64,000 nt of DNA from Aegilops tauschii subsp. strangulata (taxonomy: Eukaryota; Streptophyta; Magnoliopsida; Poales; Poaceae), in assembly GCF_002575655.3 (NCBI RefSeq), contig NC_053039.3:216895622-216959621 (forward strand), given 5' to 3'. The position numbers were made by a program, and so were the translations under genes. This document shows positions 47,432 through 59,538 of the stretch, piece by piece; position 1 is the first letter of the stretch; each line of letters starts with the position of its first letter. Under the pieces are notes generated by a model. It saw only the letters and a list, made by a program, of their open reading frames with translations, was not told the DNA's origin and did not search any database.

Positions 47432-48445
47432 GTTAATTTGAAATTTGCCTTGTTTGCATGAATTTCGTCCAGTTAGTTCATATAGTTGTCGAAAGGTATG
47501 CGGGAAGCATCGGATGGCATCCATTAGTGTCCTCGGAAAGATGCCGGTGTAAATTTGTGGGCCAGCGCTGGAGATGCCCTAACTATCATGCTATAATCGC
47601 TAACAGTCCTCCATTATTTGGTAGGGAACAGTTATCCCTCGATCAAAATCAGATCCGCCGTGTTTCGCACTCCTCCCGCGTAAGAGTGTAAACTCTTTCT
47701 TACATAAAAATGGAGCAAGTGGACGGCACTGTAGCACGTCATATCACTCGAACTAGCCCGCTAACGAGTGGGAAAGCACCGCCCTCGTCATTTTGTTCTG
47801 GATTTCTATCGATCGATCACGCGAAAATGTTACGCATCGCCAGTTCTAAAGGAAAAGGCGGCACACTTACGGCTCGTACGCGTCGCACCCCCGATAGTCC
47901 GGCTCGCACGCCTCTCACCAGAGGGACATGCATTGTCTTGCAATTTCACTGACATGTGGGACCGTAATTGAATAAACCGTCGATAGCCGAAATCTAATCG
48001 CTCGGCGGGCGTCGGCTGAGAAGAGAGAAACGGGGGAGGGAGAAGAGATCGCCCGCCCGCCGCGCATGGACTCCAAGAAATATATGGTGATAATGTGAGG
48101 TGGGCCATGCTGGAGTCCGGACCGCTTCCGGAGCCCGCTCTCACTGCCCTGGCCCCTCAAGACGCCAGTTGCCCGCCGCATGCATGCATAGCAAGTAGTA
48201 CTCCTTATGTGGAGGAGAGAGAGGCATTGACAAAGTCAAGGAGTGGGCTCTGCAAGAGCCCGTCTCTACACGTGCTCCTAGGTATAAAAAAATAATTCTG
48301 AAAAAAGGCATAAAAACAATTGTGTCTAAAAAAAGAAAGGTAAAAAACATTTGAGAGGAAATAGATAGAGAGAAAGTGAGAAAAAGTTGTAACCTGGGCA
48401 TTACATGAGGAAGGAGGGAGTGGTGCACATGCCAAGTTCACTGGG
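47432..48445. other. Intergenic, no gene recognised
   Basis: Holds a piece (gccgtgtttcgcactcctcc, gacggcactgtagcacgtca) shared with 48449-48775. No supported coding. Confidence 0.4.
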
Positions 48446-48738
48446 CTGCCGTGTTTCACACTCCTCCGTCGTAACAGTGGAGACAATAGCTTTCATCAAA
48501 AATAAACAATGAATACTCGTTGCTCGTCCTCTATATCGGAAAGAATACTTTCATTCGCCGACATGTGGGACGTCGACCATCCTGGTCCACCTGCCATGCA
48601 CAAAATTATCCTGGTCTACCCCGGTCGTATCGCAGGCCCAACCTTTCCCACTGTAAGTTGTTCGGACGAAGGAACCATCATGACTTCGTTGAATTCCGCT
48701 TCTTCAAGAAAACTTACTGTACCCGCAATACTGCTACC
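48446..48738 (+). repeat. Duplicated segment, copy 2
   Basis: Direct copy of 44683-45068, about 3.7 kb away (about 2 kb before the solo LTR is discounted from neighbouring copies). Short truncated ggagggagtac MITE end follows at 48825-48835. Confidence 0.8.
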
Positions 48739-49366
48739 ACACGCGAAGACTGGACGGCACTGTACCACGTCATATCACTGAAACCCACTAGGCCAAACTA
48801 GCCCGCCTAGGTCATCTATTTTGGAACGGAGGGAGTACGTCTCTGCACTGCTATGATTTTGTGTTGCACGTTCTTTGTACTTTTGCTACGATTTTCCTAC
48901 CCTATGAACCAAATGAGGCCTGAATGTATCCGTGTCGACTATTGTCTGATCGATCGCTAAGCCTACAATTTTAGGAGCTAGGGCTACTGGTCGATCGACG
49001 AGGGATAAGTATAAGTGTACCACGAGCTCATCAGCCCCAACGTTTCTCTTCGGTGAGTGTTTTTCAAGTATTATAGCTCGCACAGTAGCTAGCCTACTAA
49101 CACCAAGAATCATCAAACAAGCCCTGCTGATATGATAAACAGTTCAAACTTACATCTAAGCATGCCATATATTACATCAAAAGCTGGTGAGGATACATCT
49201 GTTTCCATAACTCGGAGAGGGTTCGCACGATTCACTATCAAACAAAAGTAGCAAGTACCGCCCACACAAGACAGTGCACTAGCCCTAAGATGGTTTGATA
49301 ACACGCATCGTTCTGGTAATTAAACACAGGGGAATGCAAACTACCCTGAAGGATTAGCGCGACCAA

Positions 49367-50040
49367 CTATTTCTTGTCATCGATCTCTCGGGCAATGACC
49401 ACAGCATGGACAGCGGCATGGGAATCGATTTCTGGGGCGATGTCCACAGGACTGACCGCGACATCGGAATCGATCTCTGGGGCGATGTCCACAGGATGGA
49501 CATCGGCATCGGAATCGATCTCTGGGGCGATGCCAACAGGACGGGCCGCGACATTTGAATCATCAAGGACATCCACCGGCACCTGCACAACCCTAACATA
49601 TTAGCAAGCACATTGCAAATAATCAAAAACCACAACTATGGTAATAAGCCATTATTTTTTACCTTGTGCAGCTCACCGGGGGATCTCATCCCTCCGGGGG
49701 CCATCTCCTCGTCCTCGATGGGGGCCATCACCTTGCCAGGGGAATACTGCTTCTCAACGGCGACTATCTCCTCAAACTCGGCCTTGAGCCTCGCATAGGT
49801 GGCCATCAGAGTTCCTGGGGTAGGCACGGTGGGGCCCTTGCTGTTCTTCCAACTTTCTTTGAGGAGTTCGTCTGCCAACGTCGTCAACTCTTTGGCCAGT
49901 GCTTGTTTCTTGGAGTTCTTCGTCTCCATGGGTTGGCCCGCCAACATGGTCAACTCGTTGGTTGGTGCTCGCTTCCTGGAGATCGCTGTCTCCAGTGGGT
50001 TGTCCGCCGGCAACTCTTTGCCTAGTGCTCCAGGATCCAT
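49367..50040 (-). CDS. Two-exon gene for a repeat-containing acidic protein
   Basis: Exon 1 is 50040-49663 (ATG at 50040, MDPGALGKELPADNPLETA) and exon 2 is 49582-49367. The splice is AAG|GTAAAA to TTGTGCAG|GTG, phase 0, intron 80 bp. The predicted product is 197 residues. Exon 1 has two related helical blocks (SRKRAPTNELTMLAG and SKKQALAKELTTLAD) and a conserved-looking GTLMATYARLKAEFEEIVAV segment. Exon 2 is three and a half copies of a 15-residue unit (VDIAPEIDSDAAVHP) ending REIDDKK. No stop or frameshift is present and both exons end at consensus sites, so it may be intact. No family recognised and no signal peptide or membrane segment if the start at 50040 is right; an in-frame ATG upstream at 50196 would add a hydrophobic stretch that looks like translated leader. 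Confidence 0.55.
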
Positions 50041-50196
50041 CAATGAACTGACAAACAAAAAGCAATCGAAAGGAAACCACAATCGCAGTGAAAATGGGAA
50101 AAGAATAGGATGTGAGAATCGGTCGGTGCTTCGCAAAAAGAAGATTCTTGGAATGAAAATATAGCAGCATAAATGATTCGCCCACCTTTCCTGCAT

Positions 50197-50740
50197 CGGT
50201 ACAGAAGAAAAATGGCAGAAGTGAGTAGCCTAGAGTGAGGTTTTCTTCAAGAAAGGGAAGAAAGGGCTTGAACGAGCATTCCAGTGAAATGATGGTTGCT
50301 TCGTCCAGTCCAACTTGGAGGCCACCTTACCACTGCTGGTAAAGGTGTGGGTTTTGTGATATGACGGGTCATGACGGCCACACCGGGGTGACAGGTGAGT
50401 CTCGACTGTAGCACCTCGCTGTGATTTGGTGGATGGCACGCGGGCCCGGATGCTTTGAAATGTCCCGCATGTAGATAGAGCGGCTAGTCATATAGGAGTG
50501 CTCAATATTGTGCACCACGACCAAGGCGGAGAGGAAAACGAGGGAACTATGTAATTAATGCATGAGTTTAATTAGGGTAGTTTTGTAAAGTACAAGATAC
50601 ATTCCTCCAATCGCAAAATGCCTTGGTTCATGAGATTTGAGATTTGAGCCCTATAAACCGGAAGGGAGGGAGTACTGCACGCGGTGTAGTCTAGTCACTT
50701 GCTAAAATCTCCAGAAAGGCAAATACTCCTTTCCGGTTTA
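50197..50740. other. Upstream region of the two-exon gene
   Basis: No coding feature recognised. A truncated MITE end (ggagggagtac) is near 50665-50675. Confidence 0.4.
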
Positions 50741-50751
50741 CAGGGCTATAC

Positions 50752-51075
50752 TACTCCCTCCGTCTAGGTGTGTAAGTCATCTTACGAAAACCAAATAGTC
50801 CCAAAACACTTAGGCGCGGTGCATTAACTTCTACCTTGTTTCTTGTTTCTTGACATATCAACCAATAAGAGATGAGAGGTGTGCATGCTTTTAATGACTT
50901 GCAATGGCTAGTTCATTGCATGCAATGCTATTAATTAGCAAATAAACATTGGTGACCCCTGGAGGAAATGGTGCTAAGCGCGTGGACCTATGCAGAATGA
51001 GTATCAACCAATGGATGATGGAGTTTAATTGTTAAACAATAGCAATTTTGTCTCATGCAAGAGCCTGGCTAGTAT
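50752..51075. mobile_element. One-ended MITE-like element
   Basis: Left terminus tactccctccgtctaggtgt (50752) with non-coding sequence behind it; the matching right end was not found, so the right limit is approximate. Confidence 0.4.
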
Positions 51076-51437
51076 ATGCATGCTCCAAGGCACCGCACCA
51101 CGCGAGCGTTCGCAACTGCCATGTTCGGGTTGCGCTTGGCTCTTCGCCTCTTCGAGAAGACAAACAATGATGTTACTCCTACTTCTATAGTATCGAATCC
51201 ACTACTGCATGTCCGTCCACCTCGTGCGGGAGGGATAGCGTGTAGCGAAAGCTTCTACTTACTGCTCCTGCCTTTGCGTCTATGACAGGTGGGCCCAACA
51301 GGTGGTTGGCCCTCCTGTCATGCAGCCAAACGCAGGTGCAGTTAAGGCACCGGAGCTCAGTCCGCGAGGGAGAGGGCGTTGTAGTAATCAAATTTCTCGG
51401 TCTTGTACGAGTTGACGCGACACATCAAAGCACTGCA

Positions 51438-51556
51438 CTCGCTATAAGTCTTTTTACACATTTCAAATGGACTACTTCGTATGTAGACATATTCTGCTTC
51501 GTATGTAGTCACTTGTTGCAATCTCTAAAAAGACTTATATTTGGAAACGGAGGGAG
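51438..51556. mobile_element. Truncated Stowaway MITE
   Basis: Internal inverted parts ataagtcttttt and aaaaagacttat with right terminus ggaaacggagggag next to TA. The left CTCCCTCC end is missing. Another isolated right end is at 51883-51908. Confidence 0.65.
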
Positions 51557-51677
51557 TACAACGCATGCATGCCGTGACTTTCCTTTTGATACTTGCATGT
51601 GTTGATTTGATGCACCTTGCCAAATTTTGACTATAAATTTAACTAACCAAATTTTCATGCATGTCACAAAAAATTAC

Positions 51678-51875
51678 GGGGCTGTTTGGATTGTGACTAT
51701 GTTTGTATTATGTTGCCACATTATATTTCCCACACTTGCCACACTTGCCTAACCTGAGTTGCTCAAATTGTTAGACACACTTTGGCTTGCCTAAGGGAAT
51801 CTTGCCACAATTTTTGTGTCTATGACATGTGGGGTTCACTGCTAATAAAAAAATTCTTGTCTTAGGTGTGGCTAA
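51678..51875. mobile_element. hAT-like MITE remnant
   Basis: Left end ggggctgtttggattgtgac with cacacttgcc and cttgccacaa motifs in both orientations; right terminus lost. Confidence 0.4.
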
Positions 51876-52189
51876 TAAAAAAGACTTATATTTAGGAACG
51901 GAGGGAGTAGAAAATATAAATAATAATGCATGTTGGGGCAACCCACGTTTCCGCTAATTTTAGATGTGGGCTTGTTCACAATTTTTACGAGCGGGTGGTT
52001 GTTCATTTAATGGAGGGACCTGTAGTACCAGACTTGAACGATACAAAGTGCGACCTGGCATACCGTAACACCACTTGGAACAAGCGGGTAGCTATCTCAA
52101 AAAACAATCAACAACTAAAAAAACGTGACCTGGCATGTAGTAGTACACAATTTTAAACGATTGTTTTGATGGAGTGAAAAAGGAAAACT

Positions 52190-52700
52190 ACCCCACTACA
52201 TATATATAGGTCAGAGCCTCTGCGCTTGCTTGCTAGGGTTGCTCTATTCACACACTCTCATCCTCTCCAGATCTAAACAAGATAGGGGTAGTAACACTGT
52301 CTTTCTCCCTTCAAAAAACACTGGCTTTCTATCCTCACAGCTGGTTACAGATCCGGACATATCCCCCTCCGCCGGTGAAGGGGAGGAGGGGCAGCGTTTA
52401 GGCCGTCGTCGTCAGCGAGGGAGGAGACCCACTGCCGGCCGCATCGTTATCTCTGGCTGAGCGCCGGCGCGGGAGGTCCTCCGATCCCTTCGTTGTTGCC
52501 TGTGGGAGGATCCGGCCTCCCGCCGCGCACCTATCCACATCCCGACGACCTTCAGGTATATCTTCGTTCAAAACCGCCTTAGCTCTACTTGCCCAGCTCG
52601 CTACGTCGCTGCATGTGCATCATTTTCTACCTCTCAGCCCCTCTCGATCGGATGGTCCAACGTCACATTTTTTTCTTCTATTGTTAGAAGTAAAGCTACT
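52190..52700 (+). other. Possible promoter and leader of a transcribed unit
   Basis: tatatatatagg at 52200 is followed by a CT-rich leader, a GC-rich block and a caggtatat donor-like site near 52553. This is the layout of a grass 5'-UTR with first intron, but no start codon is followed by a convincing frame. Confidence 0.3.
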
Positions 52701-52720
52701 TCATGGAGTCGAATCTTGTA

Positions 52721-52823
52721 CTCCCTCCGTCCGAAAATACTTGTCATTGAAATGGATGTATCTAGATGTATTTTAGTTCTAGACACATCCATTTTGATGA
52801 CAAGTAATTCCGGACGGAGGGAG
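52721..52823. mobile_element. Complete short Stowaway MITE
   Basis: 103 bp with ends CTCCCTCCGTCCG and CGGACGGAGGGAG, near-perfect inverted repeat along its length (atggatgtatctagatgtat against its partner) and TA on both sides. Confidence 0.93.
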
Positions 52824-53444
52824 TACTTGGTTCAAACAAGAAATAAAGTGGGGGTGGGGGATTTAGTATGTATACATCAGACTTGGTACAAACAGGAAGG
52901 AAAGGGAGTGAAAGTAGTACAGATTGGTCATCCAACCGGTCTCTTGGTCGAAAAGGGAAATATAGGGGTAACGCTGTACACAGTGGTATGACCAGGACTA
53001 GATTTGCTATCCACACATAGGAGTAGGTGGCTAGAGTGAACAAAAATGGGACCAACCCAGATATGTTTCTTGGATGTTTGTTTCTCGGGGCAACAAACTA
53101 TGAATCACCACTTTATGCCCCTGTTTACGTACATGGTGCTGGACTGCTGGTGCACCCACTGTCCCATGCCCTTATACCAAATATTTAGGCTCCGTTCGGA
53201 ATAAAGGGGCAGAAAACATAGGTCTTGATGAAAATAGAGGAATAGGAAAGGAATGTAGGTATAAAACCATGCCACTGTTCTTAATCTAATGTCCCTGGTA
53301 AAAATGAAGCCATGCCACTGTTATAAACCATGACAAGTTTAGCCAAATGTTTTTGCGTGTAATTGTTTGAGACTCCGACTGTTTCCTCTGTGCCTTTTTG
53401 TGCAAACAGGGATATCCAATTCACCTGGTTGCTGTTGTGACCTT

Positions 53445-55390
53445 TTGGTGCACTGCACAAAACTCTTCTTAAAAGAAGTGACTTTTGTGTTGTTTAACTG
53501 GAATGTCAGAATGGAACAGTTGGTTCATTTTGGTGGAACTGCACAAAGGGAGATCTGTGTTCCAATCCTCATCATCCATATTGGCGCCATAACCTTCCTT
53601 TAGGTAAGAATGATATTTAATGCATGTGTTCATCTCTATTTTCCGACTGCCATGAGAAAATAATGCTGTTTTTTACCAGTACACTTGTACTCCCTCAGTC
53701 GAGGCCATTCAAGGGCTCCGGCAACGACTGCCTTACATGTGAGACGATCCTCCAGGGAGCCCTTCCACTTCTGCTGTCTCACTTAATTAATTAGGAGTAC
53801 TTAAGTACCACTAATTTATTACTGCCTAATTTTCCTGTTGGAGTTAAACAAATCTTTAGTAGGACCCTATGCTGAATCATGTACGTGTGTATGTTTGTCT
53901 ATGGAGGTGAATCATGTGGTGGAGCAGGGAGGGAATATTATTAGTGTCATGACATAATAGTGCTATTGTTTTGCATGTCAATTTATTGCCATTGGTTCAA
54001 TGAGGCAATGTTTTGCGTATTGTCCATCATGAATTTGATGCTACTGTTTGAGTAATATGCTAATGTCTTCCTATCCTTTCTCACTAAGCTAATGAAGGTT
54101 TCACCTTGTTCCTACTTGTGCAAACAGGGATCATGTTGTGCTAATCATACATTTTAGTGGAACTACACAAGACAATACAATGAATTGTATCCCAGCCAGT
54201 GCTTTAACTCTGCTGGAAGTTCTTGATAATCTTTCGATATAATCTCAGCACTGGTAAACAAGAGTGATTTCAACCATACATTTGAAGTGCACAAAAATAT
54301 ATACTATTGTGTGATTCCAGTGAGTGCTTTATCATCTCTTATGGGACTAAGGCCTTCATCCATATTAGTTTGTTGTCATATCTATTTGTATCATGCTACT
54401 GTCATGAGAAACTCCTTTATCTTTGCACGTTAAAGTTTTGCAACCTATGATAAATGGCAATGCTTGGAGTGTTGAGTTGAGCTAATTGGCACTGATTAAA
54501 TAAACTAATACCTCTCTTTAAGCAAGACTACTATGTTGCTAACTTTACCCATTAAGATAATGAGGGTGCTTCTATTTGTTAGTGTATGTTTCATCAACTA
54601 GTCCCACTATTACAGTAATCTCACGCTCTCAATATATGTGCCAACAGGGATGCTCGATTTTGGTGGAACTGCACAAAAACTTTGGGTGCTTCATTGCCTC
54701 GACAGCTTCCGTCCTTTCCTGTCAGTCGCTAATCTCCGCTTGCTTTCTTCCTTTGCTGTCAGTCGCTTGGCTTATCTCGGCTTCCAGTCAAAGGAAATAG
54801 TAATTGATATGCTACCTCACACAGGTTGGTACTGGTCTTTATCCTGATTATTGTGCCTGTCATATGTACTGGTAATTTGGTATTATGCTACTGTTTGCCG
54901 ATTTCATAAAGGAATAATTTGGAGCCTGAACTCGCAGGCAAATCATTACATCGGGTGATTTCAGTAGAACTCCACAAAATGATCAGATGGACAGGTACTT
55001 ATGCTGCTGCTATGTACTCCAAAGTTCACTCAAACAAGCATCGATGTTGACAACAAGTGCTTATATTCATTCGAGTATCAACCGGCGTCAACCAATTGTC
55101 AAACTCCAAGTATTAGGAGAGTGAACGCCAAAAATATTGCTTGGTGCATAGCCCAGAAAAGCGCAGTCCAGTCTTTGGTCCCAACTTGTGCCTTTTGGTT
55201 ATCGGCACATATGGTAGCGAACTATATGGCATGGAGTCTAAAGATTCCAGACAAGTTGGTTGACGCGTATATTCATCTGGCACTTAATCAGTCTGCACGC
55301 CAAGGATGCTCCATTTCAGTTGAACTGCACAAAAAATTTGGGTGGTTCATTTTCTCAAGCGCCTCCTTTCTCGTCTGCAATGTAGAATTT
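53445..55390 (+). repeat. Repeated exon-like motif (ggtggaactgcacaaa)
   Basis: Variants of ggtggaactgcacaaa start at 53445, 53532, 54156, 54662, 54963 and 55318. Several are preceded by (c)aacagggat, which resembles an intron acceptor followed by exon. Two copies share a longer peptide frame: GCSILVELHKNFGCFIAS (54650) and GCSISVELHKKFGWFIFS (55304). No product is known. The DNA between copies is unlike, so this is not a simple tandem repeat. Confidence 0.5.
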
Positions 55391-55479
55391 TGGCGAGATA
55401 CAGGACCAAGATGAGCCAGTAAACTAGTTGGATGAAAGTAGTGGCCAAGTTGCTCAAACCTCCCTCGGCACGAGGCCAC

Positions 55480-56420
55480 TATTTGAGGATAAACCTACAA
55501 GCAATGTTCAGATTGTCTGTGCTGCCTCTTATGTACTCGAAAGTTTACTCGTACAAGAACTAATTTTAGCAAGAAGTACCTCCGATTGAACACCATTTAC
55601 CAATCTGTACCCTAGGTAATTAAAGTTCGTCCATGGATCATATTGGCTGTGATCTCAATCATTTGGATGCATAAACATACTAAACATGTGTATATCTGAA
55701 TCTTTTTGTGAATTATGTATGAATATTGTCGTGTGATCTATCAATCATTTGGATGCATAGATATGCTGAGCTTGTGTATATATGAATCTTTTGAGTTGTT
55801 GATAGTGAATGTTGGCTATGAATATGAACGTGTCCTGTGAACCTGAGTTTGATATGAATGTTTACCTTTTCTGTTGTATTTGTGTGTGAACTTGTTAGTA
55901 TGCCTACTGTGGGGTATAAAACGCAGGTCTCTTATAAAAGTAATGTTGTGTCCAATTTATGTTTTCCCTTCTAACCACATTATATATATTTATATTATTA
56001 CTATTATCGTATATTTTATAGAGACTTATATATACATTATAAAAACATCCCACGTGTTATTAACTTATAAAAGTAAATGTTTAACGGAAGTTGGCAAGGA
56101 AAATCCTGGTTGTTTTTGACTCACAGGCAAGGAAAATCCTGGTGATTGCGTACAAAAACTTGCGAAGATTTTAAGGACCAATTTAATAATAACACGCTCA
56201 TTTTTATTTTGAGCAATAACTCGCTAATTTCTTAATTATATATAAAAAATGTGCCTCTCCGGTTTATTCTTTGATATTAATTGCTCCTTCTAACATAACA
56301 GTATATATATAACGAGCCCACCTAATACGTGTATTTCAAGGAAGTGCAAATGGGCTGGGTTTTCTTAGAAAATATAAATGGGCCTAATTGACGCGAAATT
56401 ATTTGTTCACCTAGCCCAGC
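55480..56420. other. AT-rich intergenic stretch
   Basis: Two similar ggatgcata-a-atactgagc-like segments (55670 and 55755) and tatata-rich DNA at 55980-56040. No gene seen. Confidence 0.5.
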
Positions 56421-57898
56421 AAATGGATTGTACATTCTAAAAACATGGGTTAAATATATGCCACATTTTTGCAGGCTGACATGTGGGCCAATAGGTCGAA
56501 GCCTACGCAGGGCGTTGTCAACTTGGTCAACAAATGATTGTGTCATCCACAGCCATTGGATTTATATCCAACGGCCGGCATGCACCTTCAATCTATCATC
56601 TTCTTCCTCCAGCGTCGCCGGGACCGCCTGGTCCGGCCTCCGGCGGCTAGCGGCTCTGCTTAGCACGCATCGCTGTGAAGCGCTACCCCACCGCCGGCCA
56701 GGCTATCCCTCCACCCCTCGACACCTCCTGTTATTCTCCACAGACTACAGCCCCACGCCGCAACAGAACCAGTTATAACCCTTCTCCTCCTCTCAATCTG
56801 CGACTCCACTACCGCGTTTTCCCATCTCCGAGTCGTTCCCGTCCGGGGCCTCGCCGTCGTCCACCGCCTCGCTGCGTTCGGTGCAGCGTGGTCAACAAAC
56901 GAGAGTCATCGGAAGAGGACTCTACGTGGAGAGCCTGACGGCTGGGACCCACGAGGTCCATGGTCGCACGCAAGGAAAGTTCCTCCTTATTAATCTGAAA
57001 AAATGTTTCCTCCACCTGACAGCTGGGACCCACCGGCTGTATCTTCGCATGGAAGGAAGTGCCTCCTTGTTTTGCGAAAAAATTATTTATCCCGTTGACA
57101 GCTGGGACCCGTCAGATTTGGTGACTGACTTGTGGGCCTACTAAGCGGACGTGTACGCACGACTTTGTCAACTTAATCAACAAATGATTCTAGCAGCTGG
57201 ACCGTTGGATGTTAATCCAACAGCCGTGCTCCTTCTTCAACCTCTGTTCTTGCTCCTGTCTCCCGTGGGCGGCACCGCGACTGTGCTGCCGCGCACCCGA
57301 ACCAGTGAAGTTTCCCACTCCTCTCCATCTCCGACTCCACTGCCCCGTCTTCCCCATCTCCGGGTCGTTCCAGTCTTGGTGCGCTCGGCACGGTGTGGTC
57401 AACGTGGTCAACAACCGAGAGTCATCGAAAGATGACTGTACGTGAGAGGCTGACAGTGGGGACGAACCACGCCCATGGACGCATGCATGCAACGGAACGC
57501 GGCGAGGTCAACGTGGTCAAGGAACGACTTCCATCGGAAGTATACTGTACGTGGAGAGTCTCAGCTGGGTCCACGGCTGCAGCAAGTAAGTGCCTCCTTA
57601 TTACGCGGAAAATAATGATTCCTCCAACTGACCGCAGGGACCCACTGGACGGGCCACCGTATTTTGCGAAAAAAACCTTTGCCCCCTGACTGCTGGGACC
57701 CACCTGACGGGCCACCGTATTTCGCGAAAAAAACTTTCCCCCCGCTGTCAGCTCGGACCCACCAGAAGTGCCTCCTTATTACGCACAAAAAAAAGAATAC
57801 TCCCCCGGCTAGCTGGGACCCACCTTGGTGGGAGGCTGACTTGTGGGCCTACTAAGTTGACGGGGACAAAGGGCTTTGTCAACTTAGTCAATATAAAC

Positions 57899-59538
57899 GA
57901 TTCTAGCTCCAGTGACCGTACGATGTCCATCCAACGGCCGTAGTGCTTCTTCAACCTCTGGTCTTCTTGCTCCAGCCGCCAAAAGCAGCGCCGGTCGTGC
58001 CGCATGCTCCTGCCTCCCGTGGCCGGCTGTGCTGCCGCGGAGGCCTCACCGCCCCCCTACTATTCCCACCACTGGCCAGGCCCTGCGGCGACGGCAGCAT
58101 CACACCGCAGCCGAACCAGTGAACCCTCGTACTCCTCTCCGCGTGGGCTTCCACTGCCGCGTCTTCCCCGGCTCCGCGTCGTCCCCTTCCTAGGCCTTGC
58201 CGTCATCCACCGCCATGGTGCTCTCTGCACGGCGTGGTCAACGTGGTCAAGGAACAACTTCCATCGGAAGAGTACTGTACGTGGAGAGGCTGACAGCTGG
58301 GTCCACGGCCACAGCCCAGTTTTTTTTTGTGATTTGCCAACTAAGTCGCTTTGTCAGGCCTGTTGGGCTGCAAATCTTTCAAGATGAGGAGAGCTTTCAT
58401 TCGGCTGGCCGAGAAAATGGCCCATCAGTAATGAGAAATGGGCTGTACATTTTTAAAACACATCAAACCGGCAATTAGTTTCAAATATCTTTTTTTCATT
58501 TCGAGATTTTAAATTACATTAATTTTTATGCGTGGAGAATTTGTTGGATTTTATATTGATATAAATTTATTTTTAAAATCAGTTTGAATGTGAGTCGAAA
58601 TTTCGGGATTAAAAATAGTTCGGACCGCACCGAAATATGCAAAATTTTGTATAATTTTTTAACCGTGGCCACAATATGGCCTGTAATGCTAACAAAAAGA
58701 ATATGGGCTCCAACAAAAACCTTAATAATTAACAAATGGGCTGTAAATTATTAGAAATAATGGCAGATGGGTTGTATGCTGTTTTCTACAGATTTGAGGC
58801 TTTCCTAAAAAAAGGTTGACGCACAAGCAGTGACTGTTGGATGGCCATCCAACGGCCGTCGTGCTTCTTCAATCTCTGCTCTTCCTGCTCCAGCCGCTCA
58901 AACAAGCACCGGCGGGACGTCCTGCTCCCTCCTTCCCTCGGCCGGCTCTGCTGCCGCGCAGGCCTCACCGCCCCATCGTACTCCCATCGCTAGCCTAGCC
59001 ATCCCTCTACTCACCCACACCTGTTGTTATTCTCCGGCGACGGCAGACGAACCAGTAAACCCTCGTACAGTCGTACTCCCCTCCACGTGGGAAACAACTG
59101 CCGAGTCTTCCCTGCCTCCGTGTCGTTCCCTTCCTAGGCCTCGTCGTGGTCCACCGCCCTGGTGCTCTCAGCGCGGCCTGGTCAACGTGGTCAACGACCG
59201 ACATGCATCTGAAGTGGACTGTACGTGGAGAGGCCGACAGCTGGGTCCACGGCCGCACGCAAGGAAATGCCTCCTTATTACGCGCAAAATAATGATTCCT
59301 CCACCTGACATCAGGGACCCACCGAAAGGGCCTCTGTATTTCGTGAAAAAAAGGTTACCGCCGCTAACAGCTCGGACCCACCAGCTATATCTTCGCACGC
59401 AAGGAAGTGCCTCCTTATTACGCACAAAAAAAATGAATACTCCCCCTGCTAGCTGGGGCCCACCATGGTGGGAGGCTGACTTGTGGGCCTACTAAGTTGA
59501 CTGGGACGGGGGCCTATGTCAACTTTAGTCAATATGAA
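57899..59538. repeat. Dimer 1 of the tandem array
   Basis: Long-type module (to about 58800) plus short-type module. The AT-rich tail (58480-58800) contains ggcagatgggttgtatgctg and ends aaaggttgacgcacaagcag. Confidence 0.8.
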
